Assembly (NCBI GenBank): GCA_031413635.1
Contig: JANOFM010000236.1
Coordinates: forward strand, 1-7,108
Source: SZUA-430 sp031413635
GTDB taxonomy: Bacteria > Pseudomonadota > Alphaproteobacteria > Micropepsales > Micropepsaceae
Direction: 5' to 3'
DNA length: 7,108 nucleotides
Shown: positions 6,128 to 7,108 of the stretch, in pieces
Layout of the letters: every line of letters starts with the position of its first letter
Numbering within the stretch: position 1 is the first letter of the stretch
Program-made: the position numbers and the translations under genes
Notes under the pieces: model-generated
Seen by the model: the letters and a program-made list of their open reading frames with translations, nothing else
The model's database searches: none
Told to the model about the DNA's origin: nothing

Positions 6128-7046
6128 GGATTGGCGGTCAGTGAAATTCGATTGGAATCAGGCGCGCGCGTTTCTCGTCACAGCCGAGGAGGGCTCGCTC
6201 TCGGCGGCCGCGCGCGCGCTCGGGCTGACGCAGCCGACGCTGAGCCGGCAAGTCGACGCGCTGGAGCAAGAGATCGGCGTAGTATTGTTCGAGCGTGTCG
6301 GACGCGGGCTTGCGCTCACGCCAAGCGGACTTGGGCTCCTCGAACATGTTCGCGCCATGGGCGAGGCGGCGACCCGCGTCTCGCTAACGGCGTCGGGCCA
6401 GGGCCAATCAGTCGAAGGCACGATCTGTATCACGGCAAGCGAGGTCTACTCGGCGTTCGTGCTGCCACCGATCATCACCAAACTGCGGGCGGCGCATCCG
6501 GGGATCGACGTGGAAATCGTCGCCTCGAATACGCCGACCGACCTGCGCCGGCGCGAGGCAGACATCGCCATCCGCAACTACAGCTCCACCCACCCCGACC
6601 TCATCGTGAAGAAAATGAAGGACGACACGGCGCGTCTCTATGCGTCGAAAAGTTACCTGCGCACCCTCGGCCAATCGGCGGCGCTTGCAGGTCTTGATCG
6701 CGCGAGCTTCGTCGGCTTCGCCAACACCGATGTGCTGATCAAGGGACTAAACTCCCTCGGCATGAAGCTGACGCGGCGCAACTTTCCTATCGTCTGCGAC
6801 AGCCATCTCGTTCAATGGGAATTCGTAAAGCAAGGCGCAGGCATCGGCGTCATCACCGAAGCCGTCGGCGAAGCCGAGCCGCGCGTGCGGCGCGTCCTGC
6901 CGAACCTCGCCCCGATCACATTCCCGATGTGGCTCGCCACCCACCGCGAACTGAACACCAGCAAGCGCGTGCGCACCGTATTCGACTTTCTAACGGCGGA
7001 GTTGTCCGGCCGCGGCGCGAGACATGCGCCGGTCAACTTGGAGTAA
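6126..7046 (+). CDS. LysR-type transcriptional regulator
   Basis: This 306-residue DNA-binding regulator has the two-domain LysR layout. The winged helix-turn-helix lies at about 11-70 (FLVTAEEGSLSAAARALG, then LTQPTLSRQVDALE and LFERVGRGLALT). A linker helix runs to about 90 and the effector-binding domain spans about 95-295. It contains ADIAIRNY at 145-152 and VKQGAGIGVITEAV at 234-247, both typical of the family. The family normally works as a tetramer controlling a divergent gene and itself; the neighbour here is the quinone oxidoreductase-type gene. The effector is unknown, with a quinone or electrophile plausible only by analogy. The start is uncertain: ATG 6126 has no ribosome site and lies in a palindrome, while the in-frame GTG at 6141 would give a 301-residue protein beginning KFDWNQARAF after the initiator. 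Confidence 0.94.
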   Translation: MDWRSVKFDWNQARAFLVTAEEGSLSAAARALGLTQPTLSRQVDALEQEIGVVLFERVGRGLALTPSGLGLLEHVRAMGEAATRVSLTASGQGQSVEGTICITASEVYSAFVLPPIITKLRAAHPGIDVEIVASNTPTDLRRREADIAIRNYSSTHPDLIVKKMKDDTARLYASKSYLRTLGQSAALAGLDRASFVGFANTDVLIKGLNSLGMKLTRRNFPIVCDSHLVQWEFVKQGAGIGVITEAVGEAEPRVRRVLPNLAPITFPMWLATHRELNTSKRVRTVFDFLTAELSGRGARHAPVNLE

Positions 7047-7086
7047 AGCCGCGCCTCACGGCACCGGCAATTCATCGTCGCTTGAG

Positions 7087-7108
7087 TCAGACGCGCACGA
7101 CCTTGCCG
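7087..7108 (-). CDS. Possible C-terminal end of a minus-strand gene (rest outside window)
   Basis: On the minus strand the last bases read GKVVRV followed by TGA (7087-7089). This resembles the C-terminus of many dehydrogenases, and a gene convergent with the LysR-type gene at this spacing (40 bp) would fit the local layout. Six codons are too few to identify anything, and chance is a real alternative. Confidence 0.22.

Overview
The window is GC-rich bacterial chromosome with tightly packed genes on both strands. The gene families and codon choice fit an alphaproteobacterium, most likely of the order Hyphomicrobiales (Rhizobiales). That placement rests on overall gene character and not on a marker gene, so it is moderate at best. 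I see no phage, transposon, CRISPR, tRNA or rRNA signal.

Layout from left to right. Positions 1-1095 (+) hold the C-terminal 364 residues of pyruvate phosphate dikinase (ppdK), with the swivelling-domain end and the whole PEP/pyruvate-binding barrel. Positions 1096-1677 are a non-coding stretch: two weak hairpins, an AT-rich block (34 G+C in bases 1251-1350), then about 275 bases rich in inverted repeats that form a candidate structured leader. Positions 1678-2343 (+) encode a membrane-anchored or secreted SleB-type cell wall hydrolase. A strong 11-bp hairpin at 2370-2397 separates it from a convergent short-chain dehydrogenase (2400-3257, -). A 129-bp divergent intergenic region leads to an FKBP-type peptidyl-prolyl isomerase lipoprotein (3387-3914, +). 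Only 6 bp further on, a convergent alpha/beta hydrolase ends (3921-4727, -). Positions 4728-5026 carry no intact gene but hold a short leader-like reading frame coupled to the hydrolase and a signal-peptide-like remnant. Positions 5027-6028 (-) encode a zinc-free medium-chain quinone oxidoreductase-type enzyme, divergent from a LysR-type regulator (6126-7046, +). Overlapping palindromes lie between them. The last 22 bases may be the end of another minus-strand gene.

How the genes work together: the clearest functional pair is the LysR regulator with the divergent oxidoreductase, a classic regulator/target layout in which the regulator probably controls both promoters from the shared palindromes. 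The hydrolase and the FKBP lipoprotein are envelope proteins, but nothing ties them into one pathway. ppdK serves central carbon metabolism (pyruvate/PEP interconversion). The SDR and the alpha/beta hydrolase are enzymes of unknown substrate.

I do not see a novel multi-gene system. The items most worth a second look are non-coding: the repeat-rich leader before the cell wall hydrolase with its ribosome-binding site inside a small dyad, the palindrome cluster that overlaps the annotated LysR start, the ATGA-coupled 8-codon frame before the hydrolase, and the decayed signal-peptide sequence.
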